Origin: Ephydatia muelleri | Lineage: Eukaryota; Porifera; Demospongiae; Spongillida; Spongillidae | NCBI GenBank assembly: GCA_013339895.1 | Contig: JABACO010000003.1 | Location: 3,257,757 to 3,321,756, forward strand | Reading direction: 5' to 3' | Length of the DNA stretch: 64,000 bases | Position numbers and translations under genes: made by a program | The notes under the pieces: model-generated | Told to the model about the DNA's origin: nothing | The model's database searches: none | What the model saw: only the letters and a program-made list of their open reading frames with translations | Shown: one piece after another, positions 23,378 through 36,400 of the stretch | How positions within the stretch are numbered: position 1 is the stretch's first letter | Layout: each line of letters starts with the position of its first letter

Positions 23378-25112
23378 TTCTTTGCGAGGACTATGCGGTC
23401 GATAGCGGTGTACTGTACGAAAAGAAAAGAGGGGAAATGGAATTTTTTCGAGTTCCTAGAGGAGTAGAAGAAAGAGAACGAATCCTTCATTCGTGCCACT
23501 CGTCCAAAGAAAGTGAGTATGGTTAGCTCCGTTATGGATTGAGATTAGCAGTGTCACTATGGTCAATGAGGCCAATGGTAATAATTGCGCTTTTATAGGT
23601 GGACACCTGGGAAGAGATAAAACAAGAGAAAAGGTTTCATCGAGGTTCTTCTGGAAGACGCTGATGAAAGATGTGGATGAGTTTGTTAAGACGTGTGATG
23701 TTTGCCAGAGCACCAATGGTGCCAAGTTTATGAAGACTGCAGTCCCTTTGCATCCCATACCTATACAACCTAGTGTATGGCATCAAGTAAGTTGTAATTT
23801 ATTCTCTTAGAGTTATTAATGCATGTATGCATCAATTTAGGTTGGTAATTAGATCTGATTGGTCCTCTCAAAAACTGAGCGAGGCAACTGCTACATCATC
23901 ACCCTAATTGATTACCTTTCAAAGCGGCCTGAATTTGAACCTATAGCTGACAAGACTCCAAGGACAGTGGCTGGGTTTCTGTATAAGATTATATGCAGGC
24001 AAGTGCATATACACAAAAGCAGTAATTATATGTCTGTAACTTCTTTACAGGCATGGGTGCACCCATGTTACTATATCGGATCAAGGATGCGAATTTGTGA
24101 ACAGAGTGAATGCAGTTCTGTTTCAAATGACTGGAACTGAACACAGGATATCTACTGCATACCATCCTCAAACGAATGGTTTGGTGGAACGTTATAATCA
24201 AACCCTGCAACGATCCTTAATCAAGCTATGTAACGACAAGCAAAATTATTGGGATGATCTTTTAGACCCTGTTCATTTCACTTATAGGTAATGTGCATTA
24301 CAGTTTCTAAAATTTAGATCACCTCTGTTTACTTGCGTCGGCTTGCAGAACCTCTAAACAGAAATCAACAATGCACACTCCATTTGAGCTGATGTATGGC
24401 AGGTACAGTACTCATTACATTTCTCTAAGACTATATTTGCATCTATGTCTGTTGTTTTGAGCTTATTGTATGTGCAGGCGTATGTTAATATATTTTGCTC
24501 TGCATGTGGTATTAAATGACACCATTTCTCAAGCATGCATTGTTAACATATTCATGTATTCTTTCATTTGTTTTACATTTGTAATGGGATGATGCATAAA
24601 ACTGATAATTATCATACATATTATTTTAATACTGAAACAGAAAAGCAGTTCTCCAATACAAGTGAATGCAGAATTTCCACCACACTGCGACACAAGTGAC
24701 AATCTAAATGAACCGTTTGATGTGGACTACATTTAAGATGTGTTCAATAGCATATGTAGTAAAAAAAAAAAGTTTTCTCAGATGCCGAGCAGAATATTTC
24801 ATCATCACAGACACGCATGAAAGCCGATTATGATAAGAAAAGGGGAAAACCAAAGGTATGTCAAGTCTGTCTTCATTGCCCACTAGGCACTTTACAGTTA
24901 TGTCACTTAATAGGAATATGATGTTGGCTGCTTAGTAATGCTGCATAATAGTCACAAAGATCAGCAAAAGGGAGTCAAAAGGTATTTAGGGCCATATGCT
25001 GTTGAAGAGTATCTGGGGAAAGGTGTCTACCGATTGAATAATCCTGGAACAGGGAAAGTGTTTAAAGTATTTTAGTGCAGATTAAAGGAGTTTTATCCTA
25101 GAAAGGTGTGGG
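23378..25112 (+). pseudogene. Ginger1-type integrase/transposase region, intron-containing and frameshifted
   Basis: Exon-like blocks are about 23378-23511, 23599-23786, 23841-23998, 24051-24287, 24349-24402, 24641-24737 and about 24900-25112. They read in order: VLYEKKRGEMEFFRV; an HHCC zinc domain (GGHLGRDKT ... CDVCQSTNGAKF); the DDE core (IITLIDYLSKRPEFEP, SDQGCEFVNRVNAVLFQ, AYHPQTNGLVERYNQTLQ); TPFELMYGR; and a GPY/F module (YLGPYAVEEYLGKGVYRL). This is the layout of gypsy-like integrases and of Ginger1 cut-and-paste transposons. The intron after 23998 has a GC donor. Frame breaks near 23850 and 24655 and a stop near 24737 show it is inactive. The Ulp1-like protease and PHD finger follow directly. 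Confidence 0.72.
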
Positions 25113-25770
25113 TTTAAAATACTTAGATGATGCTCAATTAATGCTCTCATTTTATAATGTATATCCTGAACAGCAACAGTCCACCCCGCCAGCCTCTCCT
25201 GGAGAGCCGCAGTCCACTCCACCAGTCTCTCCTGCAATTCCTTTTACTAGGAACATGAATACCATGATTAAGAGTGGAGACTGGCTTTCTGATGAGCACA
25301 TGTATCTTGCTCAAGCTATTCTTCAAAAACATTTCCCTGCCATTGATGGCTGGCGATCAACTCTTCTAGCACAGGTTGATGGGATTATTCCTGCAACAAA
25401 TGAATCAATTCAAACTCATCTGGTATCTGAAAATCACTGGGTGACATCAAGCAGTCTAGGCCATGAAGTAGTTGTCTATATGACAGCAAATTACGTAGGG
25501 GAAAATTAAACTCAACTCTTACTCACCAGCTCTGTCTTATATATAGGACATTGATTAAAGTGGAAATAAACAGTAGTAATGAAACAGGTCACTTAATTGT
25601 GCAATTTCTGCATACTCAAAAGCAGAAAGGTGGAAGTGCCTGTGATGCATTTGCAATTGCATTTGCATTTCATGCAGCAATGGGAGACAATTTATCAGGT
25701 TTGCAGTTTGATCAGCTGAAGATGAGACGTCACCTTATGACAAAAATTTACCCCATTTCTGATTCTTGAT
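25108..25770 (+). pseudogene. Ulp1/C48-like cysteine protease domain of the Ginger1-type protein
   Basis: A Pro-rich linker (STPPASPGEPQSTPPVSP) leads into GDWLSDEHMYLAQAILQKHF. The His of NHWVTSSS, the Asp of VY-DSKL (after a 2-nt frame break near 25482) and the Cys of GGSACDAFAIAFAFHAA line up as a His-Asp-Cys protease triad typical of C48 peptidases. Ginger1 transposases are known to carry an Ulp1 or OTU protease at the C-terminus, which fits the order seen here. The frame break and nearby stop mark it as a relic, though the triad residues are kept. Confidence 0.62.
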
Positions 25771-25809
25771 AAACAAAGCAAGATACCAAAGAAAATCTGC
25801 ACTAGGAAA

Positions 25810-25959
25810 ATTGATGTTTATTGCACATGTTTGATGCCAGACACATATGGAGATATGGTTCAATGCAAAAACTGTCACAAATGGTTCCATATCAAATGTG
25901 TAGGTCTTCTCACACTTCCCAACTATGATGACATATGGTCATGCTCTTCTTGTATGTGA
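25810..25959 (+). pseudogene. PHD finger, C-terminal part of the same element
   Basis: Reads YCTCLMPDTYGDMVQCKNC, then HKWFHIKCVG and IWSCSSCM before TGA. The C4-H-C3 spacing matches a PHD zinc finger, a reader of histone tails. It follows the C48-like domain within 40 nt and is probably the last domain of the transposase-derived protein. Confidence 0.68.
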
Positions 25960-26224
25960 GACTGAGATATTCATTCAACCGTTTTCTTTTCCTTCCCTTG
26001 ACAGTGAATTCATTCCCCCCCCCCCCCCCGCTCCACCCCCGTCAATTACATTTACATTTAAAGTGAACCAAAATGAGTAGCGAATAACCTAATTATAAGA
26101 CCGTTTCATGATGGGGGCCGTGTCAGACTGAAATGAGCAGCGTGTACACACTCTAGGGCCAAACTATTATAATAATACTCGTACTATGCAGCTGCGCTAA
26201 TAAACATAAACAAAAATGTGGGTA

Positions 26225-26280
26225 GGGGGGGGGACAGATTCTGCGGAGGTGGGACAGAATCCGCTAGCAGAACGTAACGT

Positions 26281-26330
<50 letters not shown>

Positions 26331-26345
26331 ACAGAATCCGCTATG
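26225..26345. repeat. Repeat family R3 with a 48-nt poly-C run
   Basis: 'gacagattctgcgg', 'gacagaatccgctagc' and 'gacagaatccgct' flank C runs at about 26282-26328. Same family as 21175-21260. Confidence 0.6.
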
Positions 26346-27457
26346 ACACCGGTACTGGTACAGCGGACCAGGATTGAACGTGTGTTAGCTGATCAAAAAC
26401 AGGCTGAGACGCGGCTATAAAGCTCAGTTGCCACCCCCCGACTTAGAAGCATTTTTCCGCAAATGGGTTATGTGTTGAGGCCAGGACCGATCGATCTGAG
26501 ATCTCGTGCACGTGCTGTACACACGAGTGCTTACATTAGTTAAAACTAGTTCATTCAGACGTAAACTGTATTAAGTAATGACCGCTACCGCAAGTACTGA
26601 TTACTTTCTCTTAGACAATTTAGTACTTTTCCTTTCCAATGCAAATGCCATAAAATATATATCATTATAATCTTCCGATTTTTTTTCTATCCACTGATGC
26701 AATCGGAAGTTAAAATGCATTAATGTCCTTTCGATGTATTGGAATTTCTAGATATGCGACATGTAAGTCACACTAAGCTGTCAGCATATGGTCAAGGAAC
26801 CTTGGCATTCTTGGTTTGCGCATATGGAAGGCATTCCTCTCACGGTGATGGTATGGTCAGAAAAAGCTTTAGATTTCAGTTGTTAAATTCTTCTCGCCAG
26901 AGCAGTAAAAAATTATACAACAGGAAGAGTAACATTGGTATTATTGTAGCAGTTGGAGGAAAGTCAATCTATTTTCTCGTACTCCCATTGTTATTATACT
27001 TCCTTACCACTAGTCACCATTAAATTACACTTAGCCTCATACCCAGACCAAAACATCACACCGCACATCACTGGTATGACCAGGATGATGTAATCTACTC
27101 AATAGCTGTGAGTCTGAGAACAAAACTAGGCATAACCTAGAATGAGTGGCATCGATTCTGCGAGCTACTCATCTATGCTAATGTAATGTGACAATCACAA
27201 TATCACAAAAATGATTACAACAGTACTGCAGAAGATTTTTGACTAGGATTCAGTATTTCCAAGCACCACATGCACTACAGCTTCTGCAGTACCTTAGTCG
27301 TAAGCATCAACACCAATCACAACATGTAAAAGTATGCAACAGCATTACAAGCAACACAATACAGTAACATATACAGCCACGGTTCTTGATGCCACGTACT
27401 CTAGAGTCTAGACTGATGCCAGGCCTAAACGCCATAATCCTCACTGTCCACTGTTAA
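26346..27457. other. No gene recognised
   Basis: An open frame at 26739-27023 has no recognisable domain and ends in a hydrophobic run. A motif at 27033-27055 (agcctcatacccagacc) resembles the ends of the 13.4-kb element family but has no partner. Confidence 0.4.
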
Positions 27458-30400
27458 TCAGCTGCTGCCATACCTGGAGTTAACCGGGGATGTGCCTTGG
27501 GTTGATCTTCTTTTGTACCTCTTGAATATTTTACATAGAATACATGTACCTGGACACACTAGTACAATTGGCACCACTAAGATGATAAATGCCAGGAACT
27601 TCAAGTCACTGCCGCCAGATGAAACACCAACACAATCTAAATATAAAGGTTAGCAAGTAAAGCTACACTATGCAACATACAAGCATGAATTTTTGTTGTT
27701 CTTTGTTGTATGGAGGGAGGGAGGGAGGGACGGGAGGCGGGAGGACGGGGATAGGGAGGGAGGGAGGGAGGGAGGGACGGGAGGGAGGGAGGGAGGGAGG
27801 GGGAGGGAGGAGGGAGGGAGGGAGGGAGGGAGGGAGGGAGGAGGGAGGGAGGGAGGGAGGGAGGGGAGGGAGGGAGGGAGGGAGGGAGGAGGGAGGGAGG
27901 GAGGAGGGAGGGAGGGAGGGAGGGAGGGAGGGAGGGAGGGAGGGAGGGAGGGAGGGGAGAGGGAGGGAGGGGGGGGGGGGGAGGGAGGGAGGGAGGGAGG
28001 GAGGGAGGGAGGGAGGGAGGGAGGGAGGGAGGGAGGGAGGGAGGGAGGGAGAGGGAGGGAGGGAGGGAGGGAGGGAGGGAGGGAGGGAGGGAGGGAGGGA
28101 GGGAGGGAGGGAGGGAGGGAGGGAGGGAGGGAGGAGGGAGGGAGGGAGGGAGGGAGGAGGGAGGGAGGGAGGGAGGAGGGAGGGAGGGGGAGGGATCATC
28201 ATACCTATCTCTTGACAGTTTTGCAATCCCAAAATATTCCCTTGATTATAAGAGGCAATGCATATATTCCAATGCTTAGCTTCCATGTCCACGTCTATAA
28301 GGGCATAACATGGACCAACGTAGCAATCTTCAAATCGTCTGCTATTTGTTCCATGATCAAGATCCAAATAGGTTATTTGATAGACAGTGACATTCATCTA
28401 GAGGTAATATACATTCAGCTTCTAGAACAGGCAGATGGGTTATATCATAGCTCTTACTGCAGGTAGCCATGTGATGTTCAGATAATAACTACTTCCTCGT
28501 TGACCACAGTATCCATTTATAGCAGAAGGAGGCAATGCAACTGAATAATAGATATATAACATTTCAGTACATTTTCAATCTACCAAATCTTGTTTTCAAC
28601 AAACTGTACATACATGGTAGCAACAGCTTTTGAATGGTTTAGCTACATACTAATTTTACTTCAACATACGTAACATAGTGTCTGGAGGTGAGAACAGTGC
28701 ATCACAAAATTGTACATTACCATGACCAAATTCGGTGTGCGAATGCCACCTGTTCATGTAGCTACAATATTGAGCTCTTGAAGACATGGAACATATATCA
28801 TTAACTACCTCAACCTACAAGAACCACACATTCTAATGGATTCCTCACCATTTAAGCAGAAGCCCAATAATTTGATGATCTGATAACATCTAGGTAACTT
28901 CAAAGCACACTTTAGTAACCACACCTCCACCATCAATATGCTGATCACCAAAGCCCTGGAATGGCTTACAGCCTCACAGCGTGCATTATTTCATGCAGTA
29001 TACCAGTACAGTTAGACCATGTGGGAACACAAACTGGGACATCCATCTCTGCCTACCATGGGCACATTACATAGAATGTATAAAGTGGTGTTACATATTG
29101 AACATAGTCAGCCAGTACAGTATCACATATAATCAACAAGTATGAACATTTGCTTTTACGTCCAAGTACCCCCCCCACACACACACACACACACACACCA
29201 ATACACACACCCTTAACTGTCCAAGGCTAGTCTCGTACTTAGACCCAACATTACATCACTGCTGCACGTAAGTAGGGTTTGGTGAACTGCTGTACTCGGT
29301 TTATTATTATTATTATTATTTTAGAAACATGTACAACTTCTATTACAATACAGACACATTACACACACACAGTTCTACAGTTCTACTTACAAACACAACT
29401 AGTTAATCAATCTACAATTCCACTAACTACCCTTGGACAGCTTTCCTTTCCATGATGGCCTATTGCCACAGACCTCACCAGGGACATGTTGAGGCGGCTA
29501 TAGATTTCAGACAACATTTTGGGTTTGGAGATGGCCTGGCTGATGGAAAGCAGAGAAGCAAGCCGGGAAAAACACTCTGAGCCTCCTTCCCCCAATTGCC
29601 ATACGTTTCCACAGCTAAGGAGATACATAACCATCCCAACTCCTGGCACCTGGTGTCATTGGCTGCATGCTTTCTGCATTCAGCAGCATATGCTGCTGCC
29701 CCCCACGATGCACTGGCATTGTTCAGGGATACGGAAGTAAGGGGTGAAGTGACTGTAACGTCAAAGGCTGCTGGCTTTCCCCTGTCCCATCCCTGAACCA
29801 GGATATCTGCAGGACGGGAGTTGATATGGTCCCTAGCTAATCCATACCCTACTTCGACCCGCACAGAAAGGTGGGCCCGACGACAGAAGTTGGCAAAGAT
29901 ATCTCGCAAGCGGTTGTGCCGTGCAACCACATCACCACCATGTCTGCAAGGGGTTGCATGGTGACCTAGGGGGTCAAGGGCAGTGTCGGGACAAAGAGGG
30001 CATAGGGAGCCGCCTGACGTGTCAAGACCTAACCAGCTACCTGGCATTCAGCAGAGTCCAGATGCAAATCGAGATCAGTAGATGGGTTATTATTATCATT
30101 ATTATTTATATTTTTGGGGGTCGAAGAGGGTCCTTCGCGATTTTCTAGTCCTTTAAGCGCTGTGAACGCATGACACTCGATGCCGAATCAGGTGCTAGTC
30201 GAACGTACGACGGACTGGGGCCGAGGCAAACACACATAGACGCAGTACATGTAGATGGATTTTACCATTCGAAATGATGTCCACCTCGGTGTCTTTTGGG
30301 TAACGATTATGATTCAGATGGCCGCTACCTCTCAGGTGCTAATGATATTCATAGCTATACACTCCGCAAGGACGTCAGCAATTGTCTATATTTAGGTTAG

Positions 30401-33400
30401 GGGTGCTTTAATACTTCCTAGTAGCTAGCCGTCGACGCGACCAGCACACGTGTTTGAAACTCGCATCATGCTCGGCTCGCACGCACGCGCCATACGTACA
30501 ATACGTCTGTAAAATCACCTCACCGAGTCCAGTCCACGGAGCGAAGAGGGCGACGGCAAGGCAGGTGCAGTAATTACGCCAGCAGTTCCATACACGCATT
30601 GCTAACAATACCGGCTTAACCAATAGGCTGACTAGGCTTCAGCCTAGAGCCCGGTTAACACCGCCAACAGGCAATAATACTAAAATAATCATGACGTATT
30701 TTGCGTCAGCTATTTATAGAATAATGATGACGTATTTTGCGTCAGCTTGACAAAAGAATGACGTGGGGACGAGGCTATACACGGTATGATTCGGTTCACA
30801 ATTCTATACATATATGAGCTATCACAATCACGAACAAGATACGTGTTACAGAGCGATCTGGGTTAATCTACCCACCTTGCTCCATGCCACACCCACACAT
30901 CACCGTTCTTTGACACAAGGCCTACATAGACCCGCCCTCCTATGAAGGAACCTCCAGAGGCGTAGGAACCGGGGGGGCAGGGGGGGGCCGACGTATACTT
31001 CGGCCCCCCCAATGTTACCCCTTTAGTTTAGTTTAACTCACCGGTACTTAGTATCCGTAACCGCACGTCACCATATAACGTCTACGTGTTCTTCATTACG
31101 CGCGCTCTGTAATACTGTAACGGTTAGCAAAACCGTGTATTATTAACGATAACGTGTGCCAAAAGTGGACCACTTTCCGTATATCGGACCTGAAGTGGAC
31201 TGGCCCCCCCGTCGTAAGCGGACTGCACACACACACACACCACACACCCCGTTCAAACAGCTTCGCATACATTGCCGCCCCTCTCCCCATAACTGACAAA
31301 TTCCTGGATCCGGGGCTGTTAAGCACCCCCCTCTAAGTGATTGGCAATAAAAATTGTAGCTAATAATTTATACAAAGTCGGCCCCCCCAATCTTAAATAC
31401 GTTCCTACGCCTCTGACCTCTCAGTACCCACATGTGTCCGTTCGCCACCTGGCTTCTACAAAGATTCTTGGTAGAATACAGGCGGCAGACAGACCCCCCT
31501 GTGTACTATTGGAGGGTTTCCAATGATTGCCCTGCGGCATACGGCTCTGGTAGGCTTCAGGGTCTGGTGCTCTTTCTCCATGGTTGGTTGGCCGGCAGGA
31601 TCTGGTGGGCCATCATCTCTGTCAGGAGCGAGGACACCTTGGTCAGGTAGAGTGTAATCATCTCCATCCACAGTAGCGTGTTCTGTTCATTCAGCCCTGC
31701 AGCTCCCCTTATTGGTTTTTGTCATCTCCTGGGTTCAGTCCATCCCCGTGTTGGTGGTAAGGTGGTACGTGACTTATGCACTTTAAGGATTGTGCACACC
31801 TCTGCCATCATGTCAGACTCAAACTGGTGACCCTGGTCCGAATGGAGCTATATACTCTGAGGTCGAGAATCGACAGAAAACATTTCTGGGCAGCTGTGAC
31901 AGCCTCCAGGTTAGGGATGCCCTTTTTGTGCCCATGCAACAACTTTGATGTTACATAGACTCACACAGTTGCGAGGCTACCACCTGGTATCATAATTTGC
32001 AGTAGCCACTGCTGAACATATATATGACGTTGGCAAAGATTACATGCAGATACATCTGGCGAGTACACATCCGTCTGTGGTTTTTCTTAGGAACTGTGTG
32101 CGGTGTACCGCATGCAGGGCTCAATGGTAGCAATATGAGTACATGAACTGAGAATAGAGAAATAGTTTCGTATAGCTTCCATGATCCATTGCATGCAAGC
32201 GGTACACCGCACACAGTTCGAACACCATAGACGGATGTGTACTATAATTTATCTAGCTCGCCAGCTGGCAGGCCATGTATTAGTAATCTTTCCAACGTAT
32301 TAAATGCTAAGCTCTGAGTGGCTGCTGCAAATTAAATGATGAAACCAGGCGGTAGTCTCGCAATATATAGCATCATAGTTGTTGCATGGGCACATATAAA
32401 ATGGCCTTCCACACTTCAAAGGGTTAATTTATTAATATTCCCCCTCGCCCCATGCCACATCCATCTCAACCGTTGCTACACTGTAGTATAATGAACACTA
32501 GATTTCACACCTCCCCCTCCAGCTGCTAAAAAAGTATGGCAGCTATGGAGTGGCTCAGGAGCTCCTCCCTCCAAAGAAGGTAATCGGGGAACCTCTCCAA
32601 GCAACACATTGACAACATCTGAAGACAGGGCTTTGGAGAGATACTTATCCTGACCGTGAGATTATGTTGGGCGTAAAAGTAACCTTCATTACTAGGCATT
32701 TTAATCCCTCCCTTAAGTTTGTTGTGGCATAGTCAGTACTCGTTAAAATTTGTCGTGATATAGTTTAATGTAATCGTATGGTGTACTCCCTCTTTGTAGA
32801 AGGCTACTTATGGGTCATTCCAATCAACACATGTATTTTTCAAATCTTTACAATTCTTTGCACTGATTCAAAATGATAAAATCCAAAGTTGAATCATTTG
32901 GGAACCATAAGGTGTGAAAACATTGACCACAAATGAAAACATATTTGGAGTGTGTTCCTGACCTCAAGAGCTGAAAAGAAATCCTACATAGACGATACTC
33001 TCATGCTACGTAATCGTCTATGTAAACAAAACACCACATCTGCCACTATCACATTACATCATTCCTTGCTGCTCTTGTTTGCATATAGCATGAAATTATC
33101 ACCTGTGTATAAGATTTGGAACACACTCACTTCAACACATTATTAAATCGACATGGATTTTTGGTTCCTGACACTCCAGGCAAATAATAATAAGCAGCTG
33201 CACCCTAGTTTCGTAGTTTTATGTTCTGCTACTACACTGCATGTATAATTAGATAGTTGTGTTGATTCCCACATGCAGGGCTGCATCTCACATCCAGTCA
33301 GTTAGGTATACATATACCTCTGGAAGGAGAATGGAAGAACGGTGTGGAGTTGTTAGGTAGTGAGGCAGAGACTACGGAAGTTTACAAGACGGAAAATTCT

Positions 33401-36400
33401 ATTTTTACAGCATTGATACATTTAGACAATGAAGACAAATACAAGTACACATACAATACACATGAACAAACATCCATGTAATGACAATCCTGCACTGCAT
33501 TTTGCTAGAGTGGGAAAAAAAATGTTCATTATTAACTGAATAGCATCATTTTTAGTAACTATTATGACAACAATATTTTATTTATTGAAATAAAACTCAG
33601 GAAATAACATACAAACACTTTGTAAAAACATGTCTTTGAATCAATATTATGCTATGAAAAATATGGGGTGCAGCCACCCACACATAAATGCACCTTACTC
33701 GTTGTCCCTCATGCCCTCAATGCAACTCTTACCATTGTTCAATATCTGACACTTTGGCACACCGAGGTAGTTTCCAGTGTTGAAGGAAGCCACGCATACA
33801 GTGTAGTCCTTGTTGAAATTACTATTCTCTATGTCGGAGCACGATGAGCTCGAACATTGGGCATTTCTAGTTGGGTTGCAAACACCACTGTCGCTTATAC
33901 AGTATGCATACTTCAAAACACCAGCCTGTGAAGAGCACAAGGAAAATAACCTTACACTGTGTACATTGATGCTTATGAGAGTCTTACCACAGAAGACCAT
34001 TTGATGTGAAATAAAGGTGCAACTCCAACTTGCATAGGATCCATACAGCCAGACACACTTGAAGGAGGTTCTGCCACTTAGAAATAAATGAATGGGATTA
34101 TTCTGTTGTTCTGGACAGTGTAGTAATTTGGTATTGGTACACGCTTCAATGGCACAAGTGTATACATATTACGCGAATTAGAAGAGAATAAATGGGATCA
34201 CTTCTGCAAAAAGGGACCTAATGCGTACATCATAAAATTCCCAATAGAAATGTAACGCCTGCATTGAAGTGTATGGCTAATTAAAAATTCAGAGCCTTAC
34301 AACTCCATGACAGATACTCCGATTCTCAGTGCGTAAGAATTGCGATGTGTAGATGACATTTCAGACTTCTAATACATTTAAAAAAATTGAAATCTTGAAA
34401 AAACATGTGTTAGGGTCCCTGTTCGTGGAAACGATCCCAAATGATGATTCTTTCTTATCAACGAAAGCCTGGGTACTGTCACAGTGTTGAAGTTGTAATA
34501 TTGCATATTTCACACCCCTCTCCACAGATAATGTGTTACCTTTCACTTGAACATTACCCAAATCGACTTACGTGTGTAGTTGTTTAAAGTAGCATTACTG
34601 CTACTCCCAGCACAGTTGATGGCCACCACAGTGATAGAGTACAGTGTGTTGCTGGTCAGCCCAGGAAACATGAGAGTGTATGATGATGATCCGTTGACAT
34701 GAGGTATGATGATCCATATTGTGCCAGTACTGCTATTGATACTGGCATTGTAGTTGGTGGGACCACCACCAGATGTGGGAGGGGCCCAGGTCACTGTTAG
34801 GCTTGTATCATTACCTCCATCTACCAGCGTGACCCCGTTTGGAGGTCCAGGAGTAACTGTAAGTAAGAAACATTTTCTATCAAAAAAAAACATTACATTT
34901 GGCTGTCAAGAAATGTTTTTGTAATGACATTCTAAATCGATTAAGCCCTGGGAGCTGTCTATTTTACAATAAATAAATTATATTGCTCGCGGCAATACTA
35001 CGCATTATCTTAAGTACCGGTATGCCTTCACTTATGGTGAAAAGCTTGATTATGGGTTTCTGTAATGATGCACCTTCTGCGTGCTGCGATATTCCCATTT
35101 GTTCTACTAATATTCCCAGCAATTAACTGTTGTGCCCTTTGCTTGCATTACCTGTGATTGATATATTCACTGATGCCACATCAGATGAATTGATGTAGTT
35201 GTTGTTTACATCACCAGATCCACATCTGATGAAGGATGTTCTACTGCTAGCATTGAAAGTTAGTATGGATGTCAAACACAGCTGTGATTGAGGGTCGGAA
35301 CCATTGTTCTGAGCAGTGAAGGCTCCACATGTACTACTAGCAGTACCACAGGATGATGGGACTCCGCGTGTTCCCTGGGTCAATGCTATGGCATCTGGTG
35401 GATTCTTAGTAGGACACGAGTTCTGAGGTAGCCTCCACAGGTTGCTTGAGCTGGCCTCTGTGTTCACACTCGTCACCTGCACCATAGCATTGGGGCACAC
35501 TTGTATGTTTCCTTGGGAGCAAGGAACTGATGTACCATCGACAACACACATCAGACTTGATGCACCTGTCATGAAGAAATAACTTTGTGCATAAGATAGT
35601 GAAACCTAGCTATCTGTGATGCATTATGGATTTGACATCATGCAGAACAAAATGCCCAATAAAAGAATATAAAGCAGCAACACAATTTATCCTGTATGTA
35701 ATCCATTCCAATTCATTATTATGTGCCACATATTTATACCAGCACTATGAAAATAGGCAAATTATTTAGCTCAATTAACTATTCAGTGTATATAATTGTA
35801 CTAACAAATATAAAACAACAAAGAAATTATTATATGTGTGGCAGCTTCTCCAAGCTTGCAAGAACTACTGCAACTGAACTAATTTCTGAGGCCATTCATC
35901 AGTTTGACACTATTTCTTTTCAACTTGCATGGCTGATTAAATCTCAGATACAGATGGCAACAGCCAGAACTCAGTTTATCCAAGGTGGCTTTGGCCTCTG
36001 CTCTCTTTCACAGCATTCTTGTGCATCCTTCATTGCCTCTTTCTGTTCTTCAGGTTTGCTTCGATGGAGATTTCAGGCAGTCAATTTCAATGGACTGGTT
36101 CACATCTACAGTTCACATCTTTGGTAGCCCACCAAGACAGAGATCTTTGTCCAGAAAGCTGGACTGTTTCACTTCAGCTTCTTCCGGGTCACTCCTTACC
36201 ACCTGGTCAGTATAAAGCTCGTCTTTTTTCAAGGTCATAGCCACATGCTGCTTCACAGCTCTTCAGTTGGCTTGGCTGCTGTGAAGTGGTGGCTTGATAT
36301 AGACACCTCTTGTAATTTCACATGTGCTCTTTGCCCAAAGAATGGCCCTGATCATGCTGCAACATGCAGAAGTGGAGGTGATGTTGTTCTGAGCATAATA

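Noticed and set aside
23859..24140. Reading the integrase region as an ordinary Ty3/gypsy element
   Set aside because: No reverse transcriptase, RNase H or LTR nearby; introns, a C48-like protease and a PHD finger follow instead, which fits Ginger1 better.
26739..27023. 94-residue open frame with a hydrophobic end
   Set aside because: No homologue or splice context recognised; length is within chance expectation.
27663..28466. Long open frames on both strands (up to 257 codons)
   Set aside because: They run through a GGGA satellite and encode only Gly/Arg/Glu or Pro/Ser/Leu repeats. Only the end near 28205-28397 is a real exon.
30955..31415. Calling the 461-bp element hAT
   Set aside because: Ends resemble hAT but only a 5-bp flanking repeat is present, so the superfamily is left open.
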